64,000 nt of DNA from JAICYJ01 sp963797565 (lineage in GTDB: Bacteria > Actinomycetota > Thermoleophilia > Gaiellales > JAICJC01): the NCBI GenBank assembly GCA_963797565.1, contig CAWCPM010000015.1, forward strand, positions 1 to 64,000. The letters run 5' to 3'. The notes below the pieces were generated by a model. It saw only the letters and a program-made list of their open reading frames with translations. It was not told the origin of the DNA and made no database searches. This document shows positions 1 to 8,182 of this stretch, in pieces. The number at the start of each line of letters is the position of its first letter. Within the stretch, counting starts at the first letter, position 1. Made by a program: the position numbers and the translations under genes.

Positions 1-137
1 CGCGCAGCGCGAAGATCGTGCGGCGCGCCGTGCGCGCGGCCGTGCTGGGCGAGGATCCGGGCGACCTCTCGACGCTCGAGGATCCGGACGTGCTCGCGCA
101 GTTCGGGCCGGACGGTGACGTGGTGCCTCCGACCTGA
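1..137 (+). CDS. 3' end of an unidentified gene
   Basis: An open frame enters from the left edge and stops with TGA at 135-137, giving about 44 C-terminal residues. The visible part has a basic stretch (AKIVRRAVRAAVLGED), then an acidic, proline-containing tail. It has no motif I can assign to a family. It lies 63 bases upstream of fabI on the same strand, so the two could be co-transcribed, although fabI seems to have its own -10 element. Confidence 0.45.
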   Translation, partial: RSAKIVRRAVRAAVLGEDPGDLSTLEDPDVLAQFGPDGDVVPPT

Positions 138-158
138 CGGCCGAACTCGTCGCCGCCG

Positions 159-198
159 TGCTAGCGTCTGCGCGGTTCCGAACCACGCGAAAGGAAGG
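159..198 (+). promoter_or_regulatory. fabI extended -10 and ribosome binding site
   Basis: TGCTAGCGT at 159-167 fits an extended -10 element (TG-N-TAGCGT). AAAGGAAGG at 190-198 is a good Shine-Dalgarno just before the GTG at 201. The leader would be about 27 bases, so fabI would be a leadered gene, unlike many others here. No clear -35 is visible. This is a motif reading only. Confidence 0.4.
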
Positions 199-200
199 CT

Positions 201-980
201 GTGACCGAAGGCATCCTCGACGGCAAGCTGGCACTCGTCGCCGGCGTCGCCAACAAGCGCTCGATCGCATGGGCCATCGCCCAGGCGCTGCACGGCGCTG
301 GAGCGAGGCTGGCGTTCACCTACCAGGGCGACCGCCTGGAGGATTCGGTGCGCAAGCTGGCGGCGACAGTCGGTTCCGACGTGGTGGTGCCCTGCGACGT
401 GTCCAGCGACGAGAGCATCGAGGACGCCTTCGACCAGCTCGGCCAGCGGCTGGGCGGGCTCGACATCCTCGCCCACTCGATCGCCTTTGCGCCGGCCGAG
501 TCGTTCGAGGGCCGCTTCATCGACACCTCCCGGCACGCGTTCGTGACCGCCCTTGACATCTCGGCCTACTCGATGGTCGCCATGGCACGGTCGGCCGAGC
601 CGCTGATGGCGCCGCGCGGCGGCGGCGCGATGGTGACGCTCACCTACATGGCCAGCGAGCGCGCGTTCCCCAAGTACAACGTGATGGCGGCCGCGAAGGC
701 GGCGCTGGAGTGCTCGGTGCGCTACCTGGCCTACGAGCTCGGCCCCGCGCAGATCCGGGTCAACGCCATCTCGGCCGGGCCGGTTCGCACGCTGGCGGCA
801 AAGGGCATCCCCGGGTTCGACCAGATGGAGGCGGTGATCGAGAGCCGGTCGCCGTTGCAGCGCAACATCGAGGCCGGCGACGTCGGCAACGCCGCCCTCT
901 ACCTGTGCAGCCCGCTGGCCTCGATGGTCACCGGCTCCACGCTCTACGTCGACTCCGGCTATCACGCGATGGGGATGTAG
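201..980 (+). CDS. fabI: enoyl-[acyl-carrier-protein] reductase (NADH), FabI
   Basis: The 259-residue protein is the usual length for FabI, which reduces trans-2-enoyl-ACP in the last step of each type II fatty-acid elongation cycle in the cytoplasm. The FabI-specific nucleotide motif GVANKRSIAW lies at about residues 15-24, followed by the AHSIAFA block near the nicotinamide. The catalytic pair is Tyr at about 159 and Lys at about 166 (YNVMAAAK), within TYMASERAFPKY. GTG at 201 is chosen because AAAGGAAGG precedes it. The gene stands apart from the fabZ-H-D-G-F cluster at 41653-46010 but supplies the reductase that cluster lacks. FabI is the triclosan/isoniazid target class; sensitivity cannot be read from the sequence. 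Confidence 0.93.
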   Translation: MTEGILDGKLALVAGVANKRSIAWAIAQALHGAGARLAFTYQGDRLEDSVRKLAATVGSDVVVPCDVSSDESIEDAFDQLGQRLGGLDILAHSIAFAPAESFEGRFIDTSRHAFVTALDISAYSMVAMARSAEPLMAPRGGGAMVTLTYMASERAFPKYNVMAAAKAALECSVRYLAYELGPAQIRVNAISAGPVRTLAAKGIPGFDQMEAVIESRSPLQRNIEAGDVGNAALYLCSPLASMVTGSTLYVDSGYHAMGM

Positions 981-983
981 GCG

Positions 984-1742
984 GTGCTGTCGTGGACAGT
1001 GCTCGGCGGTAGCCCGGCGTGGCCCAACCCGGGCCAGGCGGCCAGCGGGTATCTGCTCGAGTCCGAAGAGCGGCGGATGCTGATCGACTGTGGATCAGGG
1101 ATCGCACAGGAGCTGCGCGCGGTCAACCCGCCGCCGCTGACCGACATCCTGATCACGCACTTTCACGCCGACCACTGGTTCGACCTGGTGCCGCTGCACT
1201 ATGCGTTCCGCTACGGCAGCTGGCGCGACCGGCCCAAGCCGCTGCTGCACCTGCCGCCCGGCGGCCGGGGGGTGCTGGACACGGTCGCCTCGGTCTGGGA
1301 CGGATCGGTGGAGACGTTCGAGGCGGCCTTCGACCTGATCGAGTACGACCCCCACGACGACCTGCGGCTGGGTGACCTGCACATCACGTTCGCGCCGTGC
1401 CTGCACTACACCACCTGCTACTCCGTGAAGATCGCGACGCCGGCAGCGGTGATCGTGTTCTCGGCCGACACCGCGCCGACCGAACGGCTGGCGCGCTTCG
1501 CCCACGGCGCCGACCTGTTCGTGTGCGAGGCGGCGCTGGGCGATGCCTCGAACGACTCCAGCGAGCGCGGGCACATGGACGCGGCCGAGGCCGGGCGCGA
1601 GGCCAGGCGGGCCGGCGCCAAGCGGCTGCTGCTCACCCACATCCCCGAGGAGATCGGGTACGACTTCGTGCGGGAACGGGCCGCATCGGAGTACAAGGGG
1701 CCGATCGACCTGGCCATGCCCGGATTGAGAATCGACGTTTAG
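984..1742 (+). CDS. MBL-fold metallohydrolase (RNase Z / ElaC-like)
   Basis: The 252-residue protein has the metallo-beta-lactamase metal site THFHADHWFDL (HxHxDH) at about residues 59-69. A second-metal His lies in PCLHYTTCYS and an Asp in FSADTAPTE, and a late His is in LLLTHIP. The N-terminus VLGGSPAWPNPGQAASGYLLE matches the small RNase Z-like branch (ribonuclease Z, arylsulfatase and cyclic phosphodiesterase relatives). The RNase Z flexible arm is not obvious, so tRNA 3' processing is uncertain and a phosphodiesterase or hydrolase role is equally possible. GTG at 984 lies 3 bases after the fabI stop, so the two genes are probably translated from one mRNA. It converges on the flavoprotein gene at 1749. 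Confidence 0.8.
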   Translation: MLSWTVLGGSPAWPNPGQAASGYLLESEERRMLIDCGSGIAQELRAVNPPPLTDILITHFHADHWFDLVPLHYAFRYGSWRDRPKPLLHLPPGGRGVLDTVASVWDGSVETFEAAFDLIEYDPHDDLRLGDLHITFAPCLHYTTCYSVKIATPAAVIVFSADTAPTERLARFAHGADLFVCEAALGDASNDSSERGHMDAAEAGREARRAGAKRLLLTHIPEEIGYDFVRERAASEYKGPIDLAMPGLRIDV

Positions 1743-1748
1743 CGGGCG

Positions 1749-3152
1749 CTACGACGTCAACGTAACCCGGGACACGCCCATCATGCCCTCGGCCGCCTTC
1801 TCGGCGGTGCGCTGCAGGCTCTCCGACATCGACGGGTTCACGGCCGCGGTCTCGGCCAGCGCCTGCACGCCCAGCTTCGCATGCACGGCCAGCGCCACCG
1901 TCGTGATCACCTCGGACGCGCGCAGGCCGACCATCGCCCCGCCCAGCACGGTGCCGTCGTCGGGGTCGGACAGCAGCTTGATGATGCCGTCGGTCTCGTT
2001 CTCCATCACCGCCCGCGGGTTGGCCCGGATCAGGTGCTTCGTGACGCTGACCGGGATGCCGTCGATACGGGCCTGCCGCTCCGAGATGCCGGCCTTGGCG
2101 ATCTCCGGCCGCGTGAACACGCACCAGGCAACACCGGTGTAGCTGACCGCATCCACCGGCAGGCCCAGCGCGTGCATCGCGGCCGTGCGGCCGTGCATGG
2201 CGGCCGTGTTGGCGAGCATGATCTGGCCGGTGACGTCGCCGCAGGCGTAGACGTTCTCGACGTTGGTGCGGCAGAACTCGTCGATCGGCAGCGTGCCGCG
2301 ATCGCCGAACCTGACGCCGGCCGACTCCAGTCCCAGCTCCGTCGTATTCGGACGCATCCCGATGCAGAGCAGCACGTGCGAGCAGTCCAGCTCGCGGCCG
2401 TCCTCCAGCACCAGCCGCACGCACTCACCGTCCTCGGTGTCGATGGCGGCCGCCCGGCCGTTCTTGATCACGTCCATGCCGCGCTTGAGGAACACCTCCT
2501 CCAGCACCTCGGCCAGATCGGGGTCGTCGTTGGGCAGGATCTGGTCGCGCGCCGACACCAGCGTGACCCGGGAGCCGCAGCGCGAAAAGAAGTCCGCGAA
2601 CTCGCAGCCGGTCGGGCCCGCCCCCAGCACCACCAGGTGCTCGGGCAGCTTGCGCAGGTCGAACACCTGGCGCGTGGTCAGCACGCGGTGGCCGTCGGGG
2701 CGCGCGAAGGGCGGCACGAACGGGGAGGCGCCGGTGCACACCAGCAGCGCGTCGAACTGCACCTCGATGTCCTGGTCGTCAACGCGCGTGCGCAGGGTGT
2801 CGGCCGATATGACAACACCATGGCCCGGCAGGACGCGAACGTTCATGCCGTCCATGCGCTCACGCACGCCACGGCTCTGGTGCAGCGCCACGGCGCGGGC
2901 GCGGGCCAGCGTGCGGCGCAGGTTGACCTCAGGGAAGCCGCGTGCGAAGTCGACGCCCTCCTCCTCGGCCTGGCTGATCTTCAGCATCGCGTCGGCCGTC
3001 GTCAGCAGCGTCTTCGACGGGATCGCGTCGGTCATCGTGCAGTTGCCGCCCAGCTGGTTGTCCTCGATCAGGGTGACCTCGGCGCCGAGGTGGGCGGCGG
3101 TGGCTGCGGCGGCGTACCCGGCTGGGCCGCCACCTAGGATGGCAAGTCGCAT
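1749..3152 (-). CDS. flavoprotein disulfide reductase-family NAD(P)H dehydrogenase lacking the redox disulfide (LpdA/quinone-reductase-like)
   Basis: About 467 residues with the full dihydrolipoamide-dehydrogenase fold: an FAD dinucleotide motif LGGGPAGYAAAATAA at the start, an NAD motif VVLGAGPTGCEFADFF mid-protein, and ACGDVTGQIMLANTA. The active-site segment reads GGNCTMTDAIPSKTLL, so the second Cys of the usual CxxxxC is Ala. The C-terminal His-Glu dyad region reads AVNPSMSE, with Asn where lipoamide reductases have His. It therefore should not reduce lipoamide. The mycobacterial LpdA-type NAD(P)H:quinone reductases are the natural comparison, so soluble quinone reductase is the inferred role. 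ATG at 3152 is preferred because TACGAT lies 7 bases upstream; an in-frame ATG at 3161 falls inside that -10 element. Confidence 0.85.
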   Translation of the reverse strand: MRLAILGGGPAGYAAAATAAHLGAEVTLIEDNQLGGNCTMTDAIPSKTLLTTADAMLKISQAEEEGVDFARGFPEVNLRRTLARARAVALHQSRGVRERMDGMNVRVLPGHGVVISADTLRTRVDDQDIEVQFDALLVCTGASPFVPPFARPDGHRVLTTRQVFDLRKLPEHLVVLGAGPTGCEFADFFSRCGSRVTLVSARDQILPNDDPDLAEVLEEVFLKRGMDVIKNGRAAAIDTEDGECVRLVLEDGRELDCSHVLLCIGMRPNTTELGLESAGVRFGDRGTLPIDEFCRTNVENVYACGDVTGQIMLANTAAMHGRTAAMHALGLPVDAVSYTGVAWCVFTRPEIAKAGISERQARIDGIPVSVTKHLIRANPRAVMENETDGIIKLLSDPDDGTVLGGAMVGLRASEVITTVALAVHAKLGVQALAETAAVNPSMSESLQRTAEKAAEGMMGVSRVTLTS

Positions 3153-3159
3153 GCCGATC

Positions 3160-3169
3160 ATCGTAGACT
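3160..3169. promoter_or_regulatory. overlapping divergent -10 elements
   Basis: On the minus strand TACGAT (3165-3160) sits 7 bases from the flavoprotein ATG at 3152. On the plus strand TAGACT (3164-3169) sits 6 bases from the ATC at 3176 that I take as the aminotransferase start. The two hexamers overlap by two bases, so the genes share a minimal promoter region and both mRNAs would be leaderless. Inferred from sequence only. Confidence 0.45.
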
Positions 3170-3175
3170 GTCGGC

Positions 3176-4354
3176 ATCGGCGCCACAGCTGCCACCTTCG
3201 ACGTCACCGCGATCCGGGCACAGTTCCCGTCGCTGCGGCCCGGGCGCATCTACCTGGACGCCCCCGGCGGTACGCAGGTGCACGCCTCCGTGATCGAGGC
3301 CGTGTCCAACTACTACCTGCACACCAACGCCAACCTGGGCGGCCCGTTCGAGACGTCCCAGGCCTCGGACGAGGTGCTGTCCGGCGCGCGCGCCGACCTG
3401 GCGGCGCTGCTGGGCTGCGATGCCGGCGAGGTCGTGTTCGGCGCCAACATGACCACGCTCACGTTCCACGCCTCGCGGGCGCTGACGCGCGGCCTGGGCG
3501 AGGGCGACGAGATCCTGGTCACCCGCGTTGACCATGACGGCAACGTGGCACCATGGTTGCTGGCGGCCAAGGACAGGGGCATCACCGTGCGCCAGGTGGA
3601 CATCGATCCCGACGCCTGCGTGATCGACCTCGACGACTTCGCCGCCAAGCTGTCAGACCGCACCCGCATCGCCGCATTCAACTGGGCATCGAACGGCGCC
3701 GGCACCATCTCCGACGCCGCGGCCATGTGCCGGATGGCGCGCGAGGCGGGCGCGCTCAGCTACGTGGATGCCGTCCAGTACGCCCCGCATGGTCCGATGG
3801 ACGTGCACGCGCTGGGCTGCGACTTCCTGGTCTGCTCGGCCTACAAGTTCTATGGCCCCCACGTTGGCGTGCTGTACGGACGGGCGGAGCTGCTGGAGCG
3901 GATCACGCCCTACAAGGTGCGGCCGGCACACGACGAGCCGCCGGGCTCGTGGGAGACCGGCACCGTCAACCTGGAGGGCATCGCCGGCACGGCCGCCGCC
4001 GCCCGCTACCTGGTGTCGATCGGCGCAGAGGCGATCACCGGCTACGAGCGGCCGCTGACGGAGCGGCTGATCGACGGGCTCGACCGGATCGACGGCGTGC
4101 ACCAGTACGGCACGCGTGATCTCGAACGGCGGGTGCCGACCGTGACGTTCACCGTCGCAGGCCGAACGCCGGCCGCGGTGGCCGCCGCGCTGGGCGCGCA
4201 GGGCATCTTCGTCTGGGACGGCAACTACTACGCCCTGGAGCTGATGGAGCGGCTGGGCCTCGAGCAGAACGGAGGCGCGGTGCGCGTGGGGGCGGCGCAC
4301 TACACCACGGCCGAGGAGATCGACCGCTTCCTCGAAGCCGTGGCCGCGCTCTAG
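3176..4354 (+). CDS. class V aminotransferase, cysteine desulfurase-like (SufS/Csd branch)
   Basis: A PLP-dependent fold-type I enzyme of about 392 residues. The N-terminal family motif FPSLRPGRIYLDAPGGTQV, the cofactor Asp in YVDAVQYAPHG and the PLP-Lys segment CSAYKFYGPHVG are all visible. The first ATG/GTG/TTG in this frame is GTG at 3278, which would cut off the conserved N-terminal segment. The frame is open from 3167, and ATC at 3176 lies 6 bases after TAGACT, matching the leaderless spacing of other genes here, so I place the start there with caution. The family releases sulfur from cysteine, but stand-alone Csd-like proteins often have unknown substrates, and no suf/isc partners are nearby. 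Confidence 0.75.
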   Translation: MGATAATFDVTAIRAQFPSLRPGRIYLDAPGGTQVHASVIEAVSNYYLHTNANLGGPFETSQASDEVLSGARADLAALLGCDAGEVVFGANMTTLTFHASRALTRGLGEGDEILVTRVDHDGNVAPWLLAAKDRGITVRQVDIDPDACVIDLDDFAAKLSDRTRIAAFNWASNGAGTISDAAAMCRMAREAGALSYVDAVQYAPHGPMDVHALGCDFLVCSAYKFYGPHVGVLYGRAELLERITPYKVRPAHDEPPGSWETGTVNLEGIAGTAAAARYLVSIGAEAITGYERPLTERLIDGLDRIDGVHQYGTRDLERRVPTVTFTVAGRTPAAVAAALGAQGIFVWDGNYYALELMERLGLEQNGGAVRVGAAHYTTAEEIDRFLEAVAAL

Positions 4355-4356
4355 GC

Positions 4357-5021
4357 TCACTCGAACAGCGTCAGCTCGGGCGCGACCTCGCCCTTGAGCA
4401 CGCCGAAGTCGAGCTCGACGAAGCCAAATCCACGTGCCTCGCACATGACGCGCGCCTGGGGAGCGATCTCGGGCGCGACCAGGATGCCCCGGCAGGGAGC
4501 GTGCACCGGGTCGCGGTCGACTCGCTCGCAGTATCGGGTCAGCTGCTCGACGTGCGCTGCGACCGCGCGGGTTCGCTTCACCTCCACGACCACCGTGCGG
4601 CCCTCGCATCGCGGCAGAACAGGTCGATCGGGCCGGTGTCGGTGAAGCGCTCGCGCTCCAGCACCACCAGCCCCGGCTCGATCACCTCCGGCGCCCGCTC
4701 CAGCAACAGGTGCCACTGGCGCTCCGCGCCGTCGTGCTCGAGCACCGCCTCGTCAACCAGCTCACGGCGCTCGTCGGTCAGCACCTCGTGCACGACGATC
4801 ACCAGCGTCTCGTCCGACGCCGCCCGGTAGACGCGGATCACGTCCCCGTCCTCGGTCACGGAGGTGGGGCCGGCCATGTAGTTGAGCGGCTTGTAGCCGC
4901 GGTCGGCATGCACGCACAGCGAGCCGTCGTCCTTGAACAGGATCACGCGGTCGCCCAGGGCGAGGCGGGTGGTGGCACGGCCGTGGTAGGCGATCTCGCA
5001 GCGGGCGAGGAGGATCCGCAT
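4357..5021 (-). CDS. nucS: endonuclease NucS (EndoMS), interrupted by a frameshift
   Basis: NucS is the mismatch-specific endonuclease that replaces MutS/MutL in most Actinomycetota, cutting both strands at G-T, G-G and T-T mismatches with help from the sliding clamp. The N-terminal domain begins MRILLARCEIAYHGRATT and runs to TDTGPIDLFCRDA. The catalytic continuation VVVEVKRTRAVAAHVEQLTR and the C-terminal clamp-binding tail ELTLFE are in another frame. One added G in the GGG run at about 4601-4603 (CCC on the plus strand) joins them as RDARGRTVVVEVKR. As written, the product loses its nuclease core. The indel sits in a short base run, so sequencing error is likelier than a true mutator lesion. 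TACGCT lies 7 bases before the ATG. Confidence 0.88.
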
Positions 5022-5076
5022 CCGCGAGAGCGTACTCGCCACCGGGTGCAACCGAGGCGCTGGTAGGGTCTCGACG

Positions 5077-5814
5077 ATGCCCTCGATCGAGCCGCACGAT
5101 CTCCAAGGCCAGCTCGCACTTGTGACCGGCGCGACCTCGGGTCTCGGCCGCGCGATCGCCGTGCGGCTGGCCGCGGACGGCGCTGACGTGATCGTCCACG
5201 GACGCGACGCCGAGCGCGGCGCGGAGACGGTCGCGATGATCGCCGACGCCGGCGGACGGGCCCGCTTCATCGCTGCCGACCTCAGCGACTCCGCGGACAT
5301 CACCCGTCTGGCAGACGATGCGGGCGACATCGCGGTGCTGGTCAACAATGCCGGCTTCTCCCTCTTCGGGCCCACGGCAGAGATCGCGGCGGAACGGTTC
5401 GACGCCCTCTTCGCCAGCAACGTTCGTGCCCCCTTTCTGCTCGTGGCCGCGGTTGGTCCAGCCATGGCGAGGCGGGGTGCCGGGAGCATCGTCAACGTCA
5501 GCAGCATGGCGGGTCGCATCGGGCTCGACGGCGCCGCTGCGTACGGCGCATCGAAGGCTGCACTGGAATCGATGACGCGCGCCTGGGCGGTTGAGTTCAG
5601 CCCGGCCGTGCGGGTGAACGCCGTCGCCGCCGGCCCGGTGTACACGGAGGGAGCGGCGCCGGAGCGAACCACGGCCCTCGGTGCCACCACACCGCTCAAC
5701 CGCGCTGCGGACGCCGCGGAGATCGCCGCGGTCGTTGCGTTTCTTGCCTCGCCGCGAGCGAGCTACGTCACGGGCGCCGTGATGGCGGCAGACGGGGGAC
5801 GCACCGCCGTCTGA
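5077..5814 (+). CDS. SDR-family oxidoreductase (FabG-like)
   Basis: A 245-residue classical short-chain dehydrogenase/reductase. The cofactor motif is TGATSGLGRAIA near residue 17, followed by NNAG at about 91. The catalytic Ser lies in NVSSMAGR and the YxxxK pair in YGASKAA. The C-terminus ASPRASYVTGAVMAADGG is the standard SDR ending. The substrate cannot be inferred; the proper fatty-acid fabG is at 44008. TGGTAGGGT at 5061-5069, an extended -10, sits 7 bases before the ATG with no Shine-Dalgarno, suggesting a leaderless mRNA. The gene is divergent from nucS. Confidence 0.85.
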   Translation: MPSIEPHDLQGQLALVTGATSGLGRAIAVRLAADGADVIVHGRDAERGAETVAMIADAGGRARFIAADLSDSADITRLADDAGDIAVLVNNAGFSLFGPTAEIAAERFDALFASNVRAPFLLVAAVGPAMARRGAGSIVNVSSMAGRIGLDGAAAYGASKAALESMTRAWAVEFSPAVRVNAVAAGPVYTEGAAPERTTALGATTPLNRAADAAEIAAVVAFLASPRASYVTGAVMAADGGRTAV

Positions 5815-5875
5815 AGGTGTCGAGAAACGACCATCCCCTTCGTCTAGCCACGACGATCCCACGAAGGAGGACACC

Positions 5876-6235
5876 GTGAAGTACATGCTGCTGATCCATC
5901 AGGGCACCACTCCGACCCCGAACTCACCCGAGGACTGGGCGCGGCTGTCGCAGGACGAGCAGAACGCCGTCTACGCCGCCTACCAGAAGATCAACGAGAA
6001 CCCGGGCGTGACGGCCGGTCTCGGCCTGGCGCCGCCCGAGACCGCCACCACGGTGCGAGTGCAGGACGGCCGCACGCTGACCACCGACGGCCCGTTCGTC
6101 GAGACCAAGGAGGCGCTGGGCGGGTACCTGATCTTCGAAGCCGACGATCTGGACGCCGCCATCGAGCTGGCGGCCGGCATCCCCGCAGCCTCCATGGGCG
6201 GGGCAATCGAGGTGCGCCCGGTGGTTGAGTGGTAG
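5876..6235 (+). CDS. YciI/DGPF-domain protein
   Basis: A 119-residue small alpha/beta protein with the hallmark TTDGPFVETKEALGGYLIFEA (DGPF motif at about residue 63). DGPF proteins have a dimeric ferredoxin-like fold and are encoded next to ECF42-group sigma factors in many Actinomycetota, as here. Their biochemical role is unresolved. GTG at 5876 has a strong GAAGGAGG just upstream. The stop overlaps the sigma factor GTG start by 7 bases, so translation of the two is coupled and they are likely partners in one regulatory unit. Confidence 0.85.
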   Translation: MKYMLLIHQGTTPTPNSPEDWARLSQDEQNAVYAAYQKINENPGVTAGLGLAPPETATTVRVQDGRTLTTDGPFVETKEALGGYLIFEADDLDAAIELAAGIPAASMGGAIEVRPVVEW

Positions 6236-7761
6236 CACCGCTCGAGCAGGCCTTCCGCGACCAGTGGGGGCGCGTGCTCGCCACACTGATCGGCTTCCTC
6301 GGCGACTTCGACCTCGCCGAGGAAGCCGCCCAGGAGGCGTTCGCGATCGCCGCCAGGCGCTGGCCGCTGGACGGCACGCCGGCCAACCCCGGTGCCTGGC
6401 TGATCGCGACAGGCCGCAACCGAGCAATCGACCGGATCCGGCGCGACCGGACGCTGGCGGCAAAGACGCGACGGCTCCAGGCCCCCTTGGCCGCGGAGGT
6501 GGAGATGGACGAGACGACCATATTTCCCGACGAACGGCTGGAGCTGGTCTTCACCTGCTGCCATCCGGCGCTGGCCACCGATGCGCAGGTGGCGCTGACC
6601 CTCCGCGCGCTCGGCGGCCTCACGACCGCCGAGATCGCGCGCGCCTTCCTGGTGCCGGAGCCGACCATGGCCCAGCGGCTGGTGCGGGCGAAGCGCAAGA
6701 TCGCGGCCGCCGGCATCCCGTTCCGCGTGCCGCCCGCCCACCTGCTTCCGGAGCGCCTGGACGCGGTGCTGGCGGTCGTCTACCTGATCTTCAACGAGGG
6801 CTACGGCGGCCGCGGCGACCTGGCCGCCGAGGCGATCCGGCTGGGTCGTGCCCTGGCCGAGCTGATGCCGGACGAGCCCGAGGTGCAGGGGCTGCTGGCG
6901 CTGATGCTGCTGCTCGACGCCCGGCGCGAGGCTCGATTCCGGGGCGACGACCTGGTGCTTCTGGACGACCAGGACCACGCGCTCTGGGACGCGGCCCGGA
7001 TCGAGGACGGCCGCACCGTGCTCGACCGTGCGCTGGCGCTACGGGGGCACGGGCCCTACGTCGTGCAGGCCGCGATCGCATCGCTGCACGCCGACCGGCC
7101 ACGCGACTGGCCGCAGATCGCGGCGCTCTACGGCGAGCTGTCGCGGCTGACCGGCTCGCCCGTGGTGGAGCTGAACCGCGCCGTGGCCGTGGCCGAGGTG
7201 GAGGGCCCGTCGGCCGGCCTCGCGATCGTCGAGGGCATCGACCTCGGCGAGTACCGCTACCTGCACTCGACCCGCGGCGAGCTGCTGCGGCGCCTGGGCC
7301 GCAACCGCGAAGCCCGCGGCGCCTACCGGCGGGCGCTGGAGCTGGTGCACGACGACGCTGAACGGCGGCTGCTGGAGCGCAGGCTGGCGGAGCTGGACGG
7401 GCCCGCTTCCGTCGCTAAGGCTGAAGCACGCGGCCGAACAGCTCCAGCAGGCGCGACCAGTGCCGCTCGGTGGACGCCTCGTCGTAGACCTGCGCGTCGG
7501 TCTGCGTCCAGCCGTGCAACGCGCCCACGTACAGCTCCGCTGTATGCCGCACGTGGGCCTCGGCCAGCGCCCGGGTCAGGCGGCCCATCTGCTCCGGATC
7601 CATCCCCCGGTCGTTGTCGGCGTGGCCGATGTAGAGCTCGCCGGTCGCGTGCTCGGCGGCCAGGTGCGGGCTGTCGGGCTGATCGGTGGCCATGCCGGCG
7701 CCGTGGAAGCTGGCGGCCGCCGCCACCGCGTCGGGGAACTCTCCCGCCAGGCGCAGGCTGA
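6229..7761 (+). CDS. ECF42-type RNA polymerase sigma factor with C-terminal helical (TPR-like) domain; 3' end probably frameshifted
   Basis: Sigma region 2 (FDLAEEAAQEAFAIAARRWP, IDRIRR) and region 4 (LTTAEIARAFLVPEPTMAQR) are followed by the long helical domain typical of ECF42, with VYLIFNEGY at about residue 185 and LNRAVAVAEVEGP. The family normally ends near FLERRLAEL, reached here at about residue 390. The frame as written runs on for some 120 residues antisense to the dienelactone hydrolase gene, with low-complexity Arg/Pro/Ala content typical of an antisense frame. A TAA at 7416-7418 in another frame suggests a one-base indel in the GGGCCC at about 7400, so the true end is probably about 7418. 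No anti-sigma gene is adjacent; ECF42 factors are thought to be controlled through the C-terminal domain. Confidence 0.82.
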   Translation: MVAPLEQAFRDQWGRVLATLIGFLGDFDLAEEAAQEAFAIAARRWPLDGTPANPGAWLIATGRNRAIDRIRRDRTLAAKTRRLQAPLAAEVEMDETTIFPDERLELVFTCCHPALATDAQVALTLRALGGLTTAEIARAFLVPEPTMAQRLVRAKRKIAAAGIPFRVPPAHLLPERLDAVLAVVYLIFNEGYGGRGDLAAEAIRLGRALAELMPDEPEVQGLLALMLLLDARREARFRGDDLVLLDDQDHALWDAARIEDGRTVLDRALALRGHGPYVVQAAIASLHADRPRDWPQIAALYGELSRLTGSPVVELNRAVAVAEVEGPSAGLAIVEGIDLGEYRYLHSTRGELLRRLGRNREARGAYRRALELVHDDAERRLLERRLAELDGPASVAKAEARGRTAPAGATSAARWTPRRRPARRSASSRATRPRTAPLYAARGPRPAPGSGGPSAPDPSPGRCRRGRCRARRSRARRPGAGCRADRWPCRRRGSWRPPPPRRGTLPPGAG

Positions 7762-8182
7762 AGCGCCCGCCCATGCAGTAGCCGACCGTGCCGATCGGGC
7801 CGTCGCGCACCTCCGTGCGATCGCGCAGGAATCCCAGCCAGGCCCTCGCGTCGGCGTTCGCCGCCTCGGGCGTGACCGCCTGGATCTTGGGGCCGAGCTG
7901 CGCGAACAACGCCGAGCGGTCCTCCGACTGCATCAGCTGCTCGAGGTTCTCGAGCACCGGCGAGCGGCCGTTACGATAGAAGAGGTTCGGCACCAGCACG
8001 CAGTAGCCGGCGGCGGCCAGCCGGGCGGCGTGCGCCTCCAGAGCCGGGCGGATCCCGTAGGCGTCCATGTACAGCAGCACACCCGGATGCGGCCCTCCCG
8101 ATGCCGGGCGCACGAAGATGGCGTCCGCCGTGCCGTCGGCAGTGGCGATGTCAACGTGCTCCGCTGTCAGCTCCGTGCTCAT
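7415..8182 (-). CDS. dienelactone hydrolase-family protein
   Basis: A 255-residue alpha/beta hydrolase. The nucleophile is Cys136 in VGYCMGGRFS, the acid is in the HADND block at about 189, and the His is in ALHGW at about 223, giving the Cys-Asp-His triad typical of dienelactone hydrolase. These enzymes open lactone or thioester-like substrates, classically in chloroaromatic breakdown, but many homologues have unknown substrates. No aromatic-degradation genes are nearby. The gene is convergent with the ECF42 sigma gene and their 3' ends overlap. Confidence 0.85.
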   Translation of the reverse strand: MSTELTAEHVDIATADGTADAIFVRPASGGPHPGVLLYMDAYGIRPALEAHAARLAAAGYCVLVPNLFYRNGRSPVLENLEQLMQSEDRSALFAQLGPKIQAVTPEAANADARAWLGFLRDRTEVRDGPIGTVGYCMGGRFSLRLAGEFPDAVAAAASFHGAGMATDQPDSPHLAAEHATGELYIGHADNDRGMDPEQMGRLTRALAEAHVRHTAELYVGALHGWTQTDAQVYDEASTERHWSRLLELFGRVLQP

